From: Candidatus Gastranaerophilales bacterium
Lineage (GTDB): Bacteria; Cyanobacteriota; Vampirovibrionia; Gastranaerophilales; Gastranaerophilaceae
Length of the DNA: 24,072 nt
Reading direction: 5' to 3'
Assembly: GCA_900548405.1 (NCBI GenBank)
Contig: UNSJ01000030.1
Location: 1-24,072, forward strand
The position numbers and the translations under genes are program-made. Positions 7,914-14,184 of this stretch are shown here, piece after piece. How positions within the stretch are numbered: the stretch's first letter is position 1; each line of letters opens with the position of its first letter. The notes under the pieces were generated by a model that worked only from the letters and a program-made list of their open reading frames with translations, searched no databases and was not told the origin of the DNA.

Positions 7914-8063
7914 AAGGGAAAAAGAACAGATTTTTCAAAAGTTTTTTATGCATATCCCTACATGGAGAGATTCGAGTACATAGTTGAGGATAGAGAGACA
8001 AAAGCGTAGGGCATTTTGAAAAGTCGACAAAAGTTTAAAAACAAAAAGAAAGGTGAAAAGATT
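7914..8063 (+). promoter_or_regulatory. Conserved 150-nt untranslated leader of pilin 1
   Basis: Between promoter and ATG there is a long leader that is conserved in blocks with the 152-nt leader of pilin 2. Shared blocks are TTATGCATATCCCTACATGG with the following GAGA (7946-7969), GAGTACATAG (7974-7983), and AAACAAAAAGAAAGGTGAAAAGATT just before the ATG, which includes the ribosome-binding site AAAGGTG. The middle differs. CCCTAC (7956-7961) could pair with GTAGGG (8006-8011). Such conservation in noncoding sequence suggests a structured mRNA leader controlling stability or translation; it matches no riboswitch that I recognise. Together with the malQ promoter and the palindrome, this accounts for the 321-nt gap. 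Confidence 0.6.
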
Positions 8064-8702
8064 ATGACAAAAAGATTCGGCTTCACACTTGCAGAAGTGT
8101 TGATTACTTTAGGTATTATCGGTGTCGTAGCAGCTATGACAATGCCTACATTGATGAACCAAACAAATGGTGCTCAATACAAAACAGCTTACAAAAAGGC
8201 ATTATCAGCAATGTCTCAAGCAGTAGTATTAAACGTAGCTCTAGATGACTACAACATGGCTGATACAGACAATACAGTAGCTGGCCAAAACTTTATTGAT
8301 ATTTTCAAAAACAGAATGAATGTTGTTAAAACTGCTGAAGGTACTTTAGGTTATACAGTATTAACTCCTGATGCTTCTTCAGGTGCTAGTACTGATAACT
8401 TTACTAGAGCTCAAAACTACACATTATTCTTCAATGACGGTATTGCATTCAGCTTCCCTAAAACAGCTCAAAAATGTACAAAAGATGCAACAAAGACTGG
8501 TACAGCTTGTAAAGGTATTATTGACGTAAACGGTCAAAAAGCTCCTAACAAAGTTGTTAAATGTGACTCTGGTAAAAGAGGCGGTACAGGCGCTAATGCA
8601 TGTCAAGTTACTAACCCGACTGACATCTACCCAATCATTTTCTATGATCAAACAATCCTTCCAAACTCAGATGCAGCTAGAGCTGTATTATACGCTAAAT
8701 AG
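8064..8702 (+). CDS. Type IV pilin-like protein 1
   Basis: A 212-residue prepilin. The start chosen is the ATG at 8064, not a TTG 48 nt upstream, because it has the Shine-Dalgarno AAAGGTG and gives the same N-terminus as its paralogue at 9883-10521. The short leader MTKRFG is followed by FTLAEVLITLGIIGVVAAM: prepilin peptidase should cut after G6, methylate F7, and E11 is the conserved Glu+5. The hydrophobic N-terminal helix continues into YKTAYKKALSAMSQAVVLNV. The C-terminal domain carries FFNDGIAFSFP, four cysteines (in AQKCTKD, TACKG, VKCDS and NACQV) and the motif DVNGQKAPNK. It has its own strong promoter, leader and terminator, as expected of an abundant subunit. It could also be a type II secretion-like pseudopilin; filament identity is not provable here. 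Confidence 0.9.
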   Translation: MTKRFGFTLAEVLITLGIIGVVAAMTMPTLMNQTNGAQYKTAYKKALSAMSQAVVLNVALDDYNMADTDNTVAGQNFIDIFKNRMNVVKTAEGTLGYTVLTPDASSGASTDNFTRAQNYTLFFNDGIAFSFPKTAQKCTKDATKTGTACKGIIDVNGQKAPNKVVKCDSGKRGGTGANACQVTNPTDIYPIIFYDQTILPNSDAARAVLYAK

Positions 8703-8726
8703 TTTGGATAACAAACATATAAGAAA

Positions 8727-8757
8727 AGACTCTGAATTCGTTCAGGGTCTTTTTTTA
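8727..8757 (+). terminator. Rho-independent terminator of pilin 1
   Basis: A 10-bp stem, AGACTCTGAA / TTCAGGGTCT (one G-U pair), closed by a TTCG loop and followed directly by T7. Confidence 0.93.
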
Positions 8758-8915
8758 TATATATGAGTTTGTAAACATATGTTAACATTAGCTGACAAAA
8801 AAGACAATTTTTCGGGAAAGAAATACTTAATATATACATAAGGAATATTTAGGATAGTCTTAACACACTTTCTCATCAATAGGATCACACATAACTAAAC
8901 TTAGGGAGGACACCA

Positions 8916-9158
8916 ATGGCAATAGGTGCTGAGGATTACATTGACCAACTGTTGGTCAAAAAATATGCAGAAGAAAAAGTTGATAACCATGATAATGTTG
9001 AATCAATGGTTGACCCTGAAAAAATGATGGGCGCTATGAATGATTACGCAAGTATGTATCGTAATATGATGAACCTGAAGCAGCGACTTAACATTGCCTG
9101 TTACGCAATTAATGCAAGAACGGCAAGATATAATCGTTCGCCGCAGCAGCAATACTAG
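8916..9158 (+). CDS. Hypothetical 80-residue protein
   Basis: An 80-residue polar protein with a strong Shine-Dalgarno (AGGGAGGA, 7 nt before the ATG). It starts MAIGAEDYIDQLLVKKYAEE, is acidic up to about residue 35, and ends in a basic region (LKQRLNIACYAINARTARYN) with a QQQY tail. Two or three helices are likely: about 5-22, 33-55 and 53-72. There is no signal peptide or membrane helix. I do not recognise a family. It lies between pilin 1 and maf on the same strand. The 158 nt upstream contain a perfect palindrome ATGTTAACAT at 8779-8788 but no convincing -35/-10 pair. Confidence 0.72.
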   Translation: MAIGAEDYIDQLLVKKYAEEKVDNHDNVESMVDPEKMMGAMNDYASMYRNMMNLKQRLNIACYAINARTARYNRSPQQQY

Positions 9159-9164
9159 TTTTCT

Positions 9165-9206
9165 GTTCTCGGTTTTTCTGATAGAATTATCAAAGAAAGC
9201 GAGAAC
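9165..9206 (+). repeat. Long imperfect hairpin in front of maf
   Basis: GTTCTCGGTTTTTCTGATA and TTATCAAAGAAAGCGAGAAC can pair over about 19 positions with two mismatches and one G-U, around a 3-nt centre. It ends 6 nt before the maf ATG and has no T-run on either side, so it is not a typical terminator. Its centre also contains TGATAGAAT (9179-9187), a possible extended -10 for maf. Confidence 0.55.
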
Positions 9207-9212
9207 AAAACG

Positions 9213-9785
9213 ATGGGAAAAATTATCCTGGCTTCTTCTTCTCCCAGAAGAGCCGATATTCTGAAAAAGACAAATGTAGAATTTAAAATCATTCCGTCAC
9301 CGTATATCGAAGATCATACGACGACGGTTTTTTCTTATGAATTTATAGAGAACTTAGCGTACAATAAAGCAAAAGCAGTTATTCCGATAACAGATGAGCC
9401 GTCAATAATAGTCGGAGCAGACACTGTTGTTGTTCTTGATAATAATATTTTAGGCAAGCCTCATAACAAAGAGAACGCTTTTAAGATGCTTAAAAAGCTT
9501 TCAGGTAAAACCCATTTTGTTGTAACGAGTATTGTAACTATAAATACTGAAACAAATGAGGTTAAGAAAAACTCTACAACCAGTTACGTAACCTTTGAAA
9601 ATTTGTCTGACGAACAAATAAACTTTTACATTGAAAACTACAAACCTTTTGACAAAGCAGGCTCCTACGGCATTCAAGAGATGCCTGAAGGATATATAAA
9701 ATCATATACGGGTGATTTGGAAAATATTATAGGCATGAGCTCTGCCTCTTTAAAAAAACTGTTAGAATTCCAAAAGCTCCAATAA
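9213..9785 (+). CDS. maf: Maf-family nucleoside triphosphate pyrophosphatase
   Basis: A 190-residue Maf/YhdE-type enzyme, which hydrolyses noncanonical or excess NTPs (dTTP, UTP and modified pyrimidines in the YhdE group) to NMP and pyrophosphate. Family motifs are in order: LASSSPRRADIL (6-17), GADTVV (68-73, catalytic D70), LGKPHNKENAFKML (80-93), and DKAGSYGIQE followed by GDLENIIGM. The length is normal. The ribosome-binding site is weak and placed at the foot of a long hairpin. It is the gene immediately upstream of a terminator shared with the converging pilin 2. Confidence 0.93.
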   Translation: MGKIILASSSPRRADILKKTNVEFKIIPSPYIEDHTTTVFSYEFIENLAYNKAKAVIPITDEPSIIVGADTVVVLDNNILGKPHNKENAFKMLKKLSGKTHFVVTSIVTINTETNEVKKNSTTSYVTFENLSDEQINFYIENYKPFDKAGSYGIQEMPEGYIKSYTGDLENIIGMSSASLKKLLEFQKLQ

Positions 9786-9811
9786 AAAAACGGCGGGGTG
9801 AAACTCCGCCG
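9784..9811 (-). terminator. Terminator for pilin 2, also at the end of maf
   Basis: An 8-bp GC-rich stem, CGGCGGAG / CCCCGCCG (one G-U pair), followed on the minus strand by T7. On the plus strand the same hairpin is followed by AAAAAG-ATTCGAA-CTTTTTT, which may help stop maf transcription. Confidence 0.85.
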
Positions 9812-9840
9812 ACAAAAAGATTCGAACTTTTTTAAAGCCT

Positions 9841-9860
9841 GCCTGCTTATTTGAGCAGGC
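9841..9860 (-). repeat. Hairpin just after the pilin 2 gene
   Basis: GCCTGCT-CAAATA-AGCAGGC on the minus strand: a perfect 7-bp stem with a 6-nt loop, 22 nt after the pilin-2 stop. It lacks a T-run, so it may stabilise the mRNA 3' end ahead of the true terminator at 9784-9811. Confidence 0.6.
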
Positions 9861-9882
9861 ACAGCTTTTGTATTAGATATTA

Positions 9883-10521
9883 TTATTTAGCATACAGTAC
9901 AGCTCTAGCTGCATCTGAGTTTGGAAGAATTGTTTGATCATAGAAGATTACAGGATAGATGTCAGTCGGGTTAGTAACTTGACATGCGTTAGCACCTGTG
10001 CCGCCTCTTACACCAGAATCACATTTTACAACTTTGTTAGGAGCTTTTTGACCGTTTACGTCAATAATACCTTTACAAGTTGCTGGGAATGTTCCTTTTG
10101 TTGGATCCATTGTACATTTTGCTGCTGCTTTAGGGAAACTGAATGCTATACCGTCATTAAAGAATAATGTATAGTTATTTGTTCCGTCAGGAGCAGCAGT
10201 AGCACCGGAAGAAGCATCAGGAGTTTGTACAGTGTATCCTAAGCCGTTGTCAGAAGTTTTTACAACATTCATTCTGTTAGTTATCATGTTATAGATTGTA
10301 TAATCCCCTGTTGTTTCAGTATCAGCCAAATTGTAATCATCCAATGCAACGTTTAATACTACAGCTTGGGAAATTGCTGATAATGCTTTTTTGTAAGCTG
10401 TTTTGTATTGCGCCCCGTTTGTTTGGTTCATCAATGTAGGCATAGTCATTGCTGCTACAACACCAATAATACCTAAGGTAATCAAAACCTCAGCCAAAGT
10501 AAAACCTAAATGTTTTGTCAT
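9883..10521 (-). CDS. Type IV pilin-like protein 2 (paralogue of pilin 1)
   Basis: A 212-residue prepilin, the same length as pilin 1 and nearly identical over the first 62 residues and the last 50 or so. Its leader is MTKHLG, and the mature protein starts FTLAEVLITLGIIGVVAAM, with Glu+5 at E11. It keeps four cysteines and the DVNGQKAPNK motif. Differences gather in two patches: about 63-80 (ADTETTGDYTIYNMITN versus ADTDNTVAGQNFIDIFKN) and 104-118 around TAAPDGTNN. This looks like surface-exposed variation on a conserved scaffold. The ATG has the same AAAGGTG ribosome-binding site. Promoter, leader and terminator are all its own. It is transcribed away from the second XRE regulator. Confidence 0.9.
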   Translation of the reverse strand: MTKHLGFTLAEVLITLGIIGVVAAMTMPTLMNQTNGAQYKTAYKKALSAISQAVVLNVALDDYNLADTETTGDYTIYNMITNRMNVVKTSDNGLGYTVQTPDASSGATAAPDGTNNYTLFFNDGIAFSFPKAAAKCTMDPTKGTFPATCKGIIDVNGQKAPNKVVKCDSGVRGGTGANACQVTNPTDIYPVIFYDQTILPNSDAARAVLYAK

Positions 10522-10673
10522 AATCTTTTCACCTTTCTTTTTGTTTAAACACTCTCATCTTTTCGTAAAACAGCTTACGCTCGAACCCAAAATAATCTTC
10601 ACTATGTACTCTAAATCTCCATGTAGGGATATGCATAAGTCTGATTTTTTGAAAAAATCTTAGTTGTACACTT
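10522..10673 (-). promoter_or_regulatory. Conserved untranslated leader of pilin 2
   Basis: A 152-nt leader, almost the same length as that of pilin 1. Near the 5' end GATTTTTTCAAAAAATC can fold on itself. The block TTATGCATATCCCTACATGG with following GAGATT (10613-10638) and GAGTACATAG (10601-10610) is shared with pilin 1. The variable middle holds the hairpin CGTAA-GCTG-TTTACG. The last 25 nt before the ATG are again identical. Confidence 0.6.
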
Positions 10674-10760
10674 ATTTTAAACCATTTTTAAGTGATTGTC
10701 AAGTAGTTTTAAGTGTTTATTACTTATTTTTAAACAAAACAAGTGTTGATGTCGCTTATT
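10669..10760. promoter_or_regulatory. Cluster of AAGTG/CACTT elements between pilin 2 and XRE copy 2
   Basis: Within about 90 bp occur CACTTATTTTAAA (10670-10682), TTTTTAAGTGA (10685-10695), TTTTAAGTGTTTATT (10707-10721) running into ACTTATTTTTAAAC (10722-10735), AAGTGTTGAT (10741-10750) and CGCTTATTTTA (10753-10763). TAAGT-GTTTATT-ACTTA (10710-10726) is an inverted repeat. The pilin-2 promoter and the XRE promoter lie in or beside these. They may be operators of the XRE protein; TAAGTGTTATTA also precedes XRE copy 1. Confidence 0.4.
10674..10702 (-). promoter_or_regulatory. Strong sigma-70-type promoter of pilin 2
   Basis: -35 TTGACA (10697-10702), a 17-nt spacer and -10 TAAAAT (10674-10679), the same as at pilin 1. 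The spacer and flanks are overlapped by AAGTG/CACTT elements described in the next entry. Confidence 0.85.
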
Positions 10761-10774
10761 TTATGTTCTATTAA
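10746..10774 (+). promoter_or_regulatory. Probable promoter of XRE copy 2
   Basis: -35 TTGATG (10746-10751), a 17-nt spacer and -10 TATTAA (10769-10774). The -35 overlaps the last AAGTGTTGAT element, which would suit autorepression. Confidence 0.5.
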
Positions 10775-10791
10775 AAGGTATTATTAAATTT

Positions 10792-11115
10792 ATGGATAAT
10801 AAAAAATTACTTGGGAAACGCATAAAAGAAATAAGAAAATATAAAGGACTAACTCAAGAGCAGCTGTCCGAGATGATAGATATAGAAACATCATCATTAA
10901 GCGGTATTGAATCAGGCAGATTTTTTCCGTCACTGCATGTGTTAGACAAAATGTCTTCTGTATTAGAAATTGAACTTGTAGAATTTTTTAAGTTTACCAA
11001 TGTCGATATACCGGATAACATTGATGATGAGCTGAATAATTTGATTTGCTCACAAGATAAAAACAATAAAATAATGATTTATAAACTATTAAAAGCAGCA
11101 TTTTCAGTCATATAA
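10792..11115 (+). CDS. XRE-family helix-turn-helix regulator (copy 2)
   Basis: A 107-residue protein. Residues about 7-62 form the Cro/C1 domain: LGKRIKEIRKYKGLTQEQLS, then ETSSLSGIESGRFFPSLHVL and MSSVLEIELVEFFKF. A short helical tail follows. It has the same length and plan as copy 1. It is divergent from pilin 2, with 270 nt of shared control region carrying repeated AAGTG elements, so it is a candidate regulator of pilin 2 and of itself (inference). A possible AAAAGG ribosome-binding site is rather far, 13 nt, from the ATG. Confidence 0.87.
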   Translation: MDNKKLLGKRIKEIRKYKGLTQEQLSEMIDIETSSLSGIESGRFFPSLHVLDKMSSVLEIELVEFFKFTNVDIPDNIDDELNNLICSQDKNNKIMIYKLLKAAFSVI

Positions 11116-11142
11116 AAAAACAGGGGATAAGCCCTGTTTTTT
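11114..11142. terminator. Bidirectional terminator between XRE copy 2 and the SEC-C gene
   Basis: AAAAAACAGGG-GATAAG-CCCTGTTTTTT: a 7-bp GC-containing stem extended by A-T pairs, with T-runs on both strands. It serves both converging genes. Confidence 0.9.
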
Positions 11143-11145
11143 ATT

Positions 11146-12423
11146 TTATAAATTTGCACCGCAGCATTTTTTGAATTTCTTACCGCTTCCGCAAGGACAA
11201 GGATCATTACGGCCTATTTTTTTCAAATCAATGCCTTCAAGTTCAGGTTTTTCGCTTTCTTCTTCTATAATACCAAGAGTTTTTGAAAATGCTTTTGATT
11301 TATATAAAACAGTAGTTGATGAGAATATTTTATTTTCCAAATATCTTGATTTATACTTTTCAAGAAGCTCTTCAAACGTCATTTTAGTACCCAGAAGATT
11401 ATTTACAACATCCGTAAAGTTTTCATGACGTTCTGCAACTCTTTTGATAATATTTGCAGAAAACTTATCATTGTTTAAGAAAAATTCTACACATTCTTTA
11501 GCATTTTGAATATTTTCAGTGTCTTCAAATATCTTATTGAAAGTTTCATAAAAAGGAACTGCATACAAGCCTAATTCTCTATCATATACAATACCTACAT
11601 CATAAACCTCTTTATGTGAAGAAAAACCACCTAAAGAATTTTCTAAGAAATTGTCATAAGAGTTATTGAATTCAGATACACTGAAATATTTGTAATCATC
11701 AGGTAAGACAACTTTATCAGAAAAATCAAGTTTTTCTCCGCCTTCTGCAAAGTCGTTAAACATACCTATGATATCATCTGCAAACTTATTTGTTGTAACA
11801 ATTTCGTCTTTTCCGAAAAATTCAATAAATTTATTATAAATACTTTCAATGTTTTCTTCAATTTCTTTTTGCTTTTCAGGGTTATCCAAATATACAAGCT
11901 CAGGATTTTGGATAATTTTTGCAACAGAATATCTCAAAGCATCATCACGTTTTGAAGACGGCAGCACACCTGAAATTTCAAGTAAATAATATGAGTCATC
12001 AAACTTAAATATACGGGCAACAACATACTGTCCTGCACCCATTCCCCTAAAAGCAGTCATCTTTACAAGAGAAATTACATTATAGTTTTTCTCGTTAATT
12101 ATGTTATTAAACTCAAAACCGTTTTGCAAAACTCTTTTTATTTCAAAAATTGATGAAATTGAATTCATTAACGCTTTAACAATTTTCTTTGAAGATGCTG
12201 AAAGTTTTTTGGTATTCTCAAGGAAAAGAGCTAAAATAGTTTTGTTATCAAGCTTTCTTTCAAAAATATAAGTAAAGCAGGCAGATTGATAATTCATGCC
12301 GCTTTGACCAACAGTATTTAAATATTCTTCAAAGTCAGGTTTTACAACACTGTCGTTTTGAACAAATTCAGCCAAGTCTTTTATAACGTCATTAATTTCT
12401 TTTAAATCTTCTAAAATAACCAT
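11146..12423 (-). CDS. SEC-C zinc-motif protein, otherwise uncharacterised
   Basis: A 425-residue protein. Its last 22 residues are a SEC-C motif: [18 protein letters not shown] with zinc ligands C409, C411, C420 and C421. This element ends SecA and many unrelated proteins, and there it binds zinc and contacts SecB or ribosomes. The first 400 residues are mostly helical and acidic, with a beta-rich patch around 125-160 ([20 protein letters not shown]). I recognise no enzyme motif, so the function is open. The start is supported by AGAGGAGAG 5 nt before the ATG. It follows the membrane TPR gene with a 70-nt gap that holds a possible promoter. Confidence 0.8.
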   Translation of the reverse strand: MVILEDLKEINDVIKDLAEFVQNDSVVKPDFEEYLNTVGQSGMNYQSACFTYIFERKLDNKTILALFLENTKKLSASSKKIVKALMNSISSIFEIKRVLQNGFEFNNIINEKNYNVISLVKMTAFRGMGAGQYVVARIFKFDDSYYLLEISGVLPSSKRDDALRYSVAKIIQNPELVYLDNPEKQKEIEENIESIYNKFIEFFGKDEIVTTNKFADDIIGMFNDFAEGGEKLDFSDKVVLPDDYKYFSVSEFNNSYDNFLENSLGGFSSHKEVYDVGIVYDRELGLYAVPFYETFNKIFEDTENIQNAKECVEFFLNNDKFSANIIKRVAERHENFTDVVNNLLGTKMTFEELLEKYKSRYLENKIFSSTTVLYKSKAFSKTLGIIEEESEKPELEGIDLKKIGRNDPCPCGSGKKFKKCCGANL

Positions 12424-12445
12424 AAGTCTCTCCTCTTTAGGTAAG

Positions 12446-12474
12446 AGAATACCTTAAAAGTATTAAAAACTCAA
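12446..12474 (-). promoter_or_regulatory. Possible promoter of the SEC-C gene
   Basis: Minus-strand -35 TTGAGT (12469-12474), a 17-nt spacer and -10 TATTCT (12446-12451). Each hexamer matches consensus at four of six positions. Confidence 0.35.
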
Positions 12475-12493
12475 TAGCATATCAGGTTAAATC

Positions 12494-13576
12494 TTATGGC
12501 TTTCTAACCTTAAGGATCTGCATCTTTGAGAATTCGCATTCAGGACACATTCTTGAAGCAACAGCATAGTCAGCTTTTGCCCCTGCCGCATCTCCTGATG
12601 CATTCTTAATCAATGAACGATAATAGTAAACTACCTCAGCAGGGTAGGAAACCTTTTCACCTTTTCTATATGCACCAAGCAAAGTGTTATAAATATCTAA
12701 GGCAGCTTTATATTCTTTTTGTCTCAAAAGATATTCTGCTTTTTCAGCCATAATATAAGTTCTGACGACTTTATCTTCTTCAGAATTAATTGCATTTTCA
12801 AATTCTTTAAGCATTTGAGCTTTGTCAAGGTAATTAGTTTTTACACCCAGAATATCATTATCAAAGCTGTCAGAAAAACTGTATTTATTAGCTTTTTCAA
12901 AGTCAGAAACAGCAGATTTGAAATCTTCCAGTTTATATTTTGCATAAGCACGTTGAGCATAAACTTCAGGATTAATCGGTACGAATGTTAAATAAGCAGA
13001 AGCAAGATTTGAAGCACCTTTATATTTACCTGCATCAAGCATAAAGTTTAATATCAAAGGCGTACAAACATATCCGAAAAATATTAAAGCAATTAAAGCC
13101 ATTAAATAAGAGCTTTTTCTAGAAGTTTTTTTGTATTGCTCATATTGAGCTTCATCAATTTTGCTTAAATCAGGCTGAAATTTAACTTTTTGAAATGTAC
13201 CGATATATTTAGCCAAATAAGACTCATATATGTAATTAACAATTATATAAGTCAAATATAAGCACATCAAAGGAATCAACGAAAGCAATATAACAACAGC
13301 TATAACAGGCATTTTCATAAATTCAGTAAAGAACGGGAAAATAACTAAATAAATATACAGAATAAGTTCAACTGCCACAAGGCTGTTTAAAATAGTATTC
13401 ATTTTTCTGTAAGTTTTATTAACTTCGGTTAATTTTTCCTGAGGCAATTCAATTGCATAACGATAACCTATTTCTTTTAAGATTCCGCGCAATACAGTAT
13501 TCCCTTTTACATTATAAAAATTGAAATACGGCGAATTCATAAATACATTTTTTCTAAAGTTTTTAATAATATCCAT
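12494..13576 (-). CDS. Membrane-anchored TPR-like protein
   Basis: A 360-residue protein. The N-terminal 60 residues are cytoplasmic-looking. Three hydrophobic helices follow at about 64-86 (VAVELILYIYLVIFPFF), 90-115 (PVIAVVILLSLIPLMCLYLT) and 157-178 (LMALIALIFFGYVCTPLILN). The C-terminal part, about 190-350, consists of helical pairs like TPR units: INPEVYAQRAYAKYKLEDFK, TYIMAEKAEYLLRQKEYKAA and AEVVYYYRSLIKNASGDAAG. With three helices the two ends should lie on opposite sides of the membrane. It is probably a scaffold; no catalytic motif is seen. No Shine-Dalgarno precedes the ATG, but a promoter ends 6 nt upstream. It may be co-transcribed with the SEC-C gene. Confidence 0.78.
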   Translation of the reverse strand: MDIIKNFRKNVFMNSPYFNFYNVKGNTVLRGILKEIGYRYAIELPQEKLTEVNKTYRKMNTILNSLVAVELILYIYLVIFPFFTEFMKMPVIAVVILLSLIPLMCLYLTYIIVNYIYESYLAKYIGTFQKVKFQPDLSKIDEAQYEQYKKTSRKSSYLMALIALIFFGYVCTPLILNFMLDAGKYKGASNLASAYLTFVPINPEVYAQRAYAKYKLEDFKSAVSDFEKANKYSFSDSFDNDILGVKTNYLDKAQMLKEFENAINSEEDKVVRTYIMAEKAEYLLRQKEYKAALDIYNTLLGAYRKGEKVSYPAEVVYYYRSLIKNASGDAAGAKADYAVASRMCPECEFSKMQILKVRKP

Positions 13577-13582
13577 AAAACG

Positions 13583-13611
13583 ATAATAACATTTTTTTTA
13601 ATAAATTGCAA
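13583..13611 (-). promoter_or_regulatory. Promoter of the membrane TPR gene
   Basis: Minus-strand -35 TTGCAA (13606-13611), a 17-nt spacer, and -10 TATTAT (13583-13588) with an extended TG two positions upstream. It ends 6 nt before the ATG, predicting a leaderless transcript. Confidence 0.55.
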
Positions 13612-13636
13612 TCATGCTCACAATTTTTTTTTGAGG

Positions 13637-13645
13637 TGATATAAT
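13637..13645 (+). promoter_or_regulatory. Extended -10 promoter of the tRNA-Pro cluster
   Basis: TGATATAAT, with CTCACA 17 nt upstream as a weak -35 (13617-13622). Transcription from about 13652 would run through the broken tRNA copy and then the two intact tRNA-Pro genes. Confidence 0.55.
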
Positions 13646-13674
13646 AAAAAAGCAAGAGCAAAACAATAAAATAT

Positions 13675-13739
13675 CGGGATGTAGCACTCTGCCGAGTGAA
13701 ACAATCCGGTGAATTGTTTCACGAGAGGTGGCAGCGCAC
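13675..13739 (+). pseudogene. Broken tRNA-Pro 5' fragment with a hairpin in its D-arm
   Basis: CGGGATGTAGC (13675-13685) is identical to the first 11 nt of the intact tRNA-Pro at 13777, and TGGCAGCGCAC (13729-13739) matches the end of its D-arm (TGGTAGCGCAC). Between them lies an insert that folds strongly: CTGCC / GGCAG outside (13689-13693, 13730-13734) and a perfect 10-bp stem GTGAAACAAT / ATTGTTTCAC (13696-13705, 13713-13722) with loop CCGGTGA. No anticodon arm, T-arm or 3' acceptor strand follows. Instead there is a smaller inverted repeat AAATGT-GAA-ACATTT (13746-13760). It is either the relic of an insertion into a duplicated tRNA or a structured leader of the tRNA transcript. Confidence 0.6.
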
Positions 13740-13776
13740 TTTTGAAAATGTGAAACATTTGAAAATCTAATATCGT

Positions 13777-13850
13777 CGGGATGTAGCGCAGTCTGGTAGC
13801 GCACCGTGTTCGGGTCGCGGGGGTCGCAAGTTCGAATCTTGTCATCCCGA
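13777..13850 (+). tRNA. tRNA-Pro(CGG)
   Basis: A 74-nt cloverleaf. The acceptor CGGGATG pairs with CATCCCG, the discriminator is A and no CCA is encoded. The D-arm is GCGC-AGTCTGGTA-GCGC. The anticodon stem is CCGTG/CGCGG with loop TTCGGGT, giving anticodon CGG (codon CCG). The T-arm is CAAG-TTCGAAT-CTTG. The overall sequence is typical of bacterial tRNA-Pro. Confidence 0.95.
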
Positions 13851-13892
13851 TATAATAAAAAAAATAATAATTAAATGAAAACTTAATAAAAT

Positions 13893-13966
13893 CGGGACGT
13901 GGCGCAGCTTGGTAGCGTGCTACCTTGGGGTGGTAGAGGTCGCAGGTTCAAATCCTGTCGTTCCGA
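13893..13966 (+). tRNA. tRNA-Pro(GGG)
   Basis: A 74-nt cloverleaf. The acceptor CGGGACG pairs with CGTTCCG (one G-U), and the discriminator is A. The anticodon stem is CTACC/GGTAG with loop TTGGGGT, giving anticodon GGG (codons CCC/CCU). The T-arm is CAGG-TTCAAAT-CCTG. It lies 42 nt after tRNA-Pro(CGG), probably in the same transcript, and is followed directly by T8. Confidence 0.95.
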
Positions 13967-13985
13967 TTTTTTTTGTAAGATTTTT
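13959..13985 (+). repeat. 27-bp direct repeat, copy 1: 3' end of tRNA-Pro(GGG) plus flank
   Basis: This copy covers the last 8 nt of the tRNA (CGTTCCGA), then T8, GTAAGA and T5. It is identical to 14116-14142. A repeat of a tRNA 3' end is the usual footprint of integration by a tyrosine recombinase (attL/attR). Confidence 0.75.
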
Positions 13986-14115
13986 TATATCATGGACAGG
14001 ATTACATCCTGACAAAAAGCTCGTAAGAGTTGTTGTTTTAGTTGTTTTACTCTTACGGCCTTTTGCATCCTTTCCCGTAAGGTTCAAGCCTTGCTTTCAC
14101 CTACGGTCTTAGGCT
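13986..14115 (+). other. 130-nt noncoding segment between the direct repeats
   Basis: No gene is supported. It contains CAGGAT-TAC-ATCCTG (13997-14011), a 9-bp perfect stem CGTAAGAGT / ACTCTTACG with an 18-nt loop (14022-14057), and a T-arm-like AAGG-TTCAAGC-CTTG. No recombinase fits in this length. It may be the remnant of an integrated element or of a further tRNA copy. Some of the hairpins could also terminate the tRNA transcript. Confidence 0.4.
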
Positions 14116-14142
14116 CGTTCCGATTTTTTTTGTAAGATTTTT
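14116..14142 (+). repeat. 27-bp direct repeat, copy 2
   Basis: Identical to 13959-13985, starting with the tRNA 3' end CGTTCCGA but without a tRNA body in front of it. Confidence 0.75.
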
Positions 14143-14184
14143 CTTATTCATATATCAAGTAACTTTCTTAATATCAATATGGTT

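Noticed and set aside
8016..8063. TTG start giving a 228-residue pilin 1
   Set aside because: The ATG at 8064 has the ribosome-binding site, matches the paralogue exactly in N-terminal length, and gives a normal 6-residue leader; the extension is part of the conserved untranslated leader.
13675..13760. T-box, group I intron or riboswitch in front of tRNA-Pro
   Set aside because: There is no T-box specifier/antiterminator layout, no 3' exon for an intron, and the leader precedes tRNAs, not an amino-acid gene; a broken tRNA with a hairpin explains it better.
13598..13845. Minus-strand reading frames starting MTRFELATPATRTRCATRLR
   Set aside because: They are the reverse complement of tRNA-Pro and of the broken tRNA copy; this peptide type is a well-known false product of tRNA genes.
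13909..14112. Plus-strand 67-codon frame starting inside tRNA-Pro(GGG)
   Set aside because: It begins within the tRNA and runs through the hairpins of the direct-repeat segment; no ribosome-binding site and no protein-like composition.
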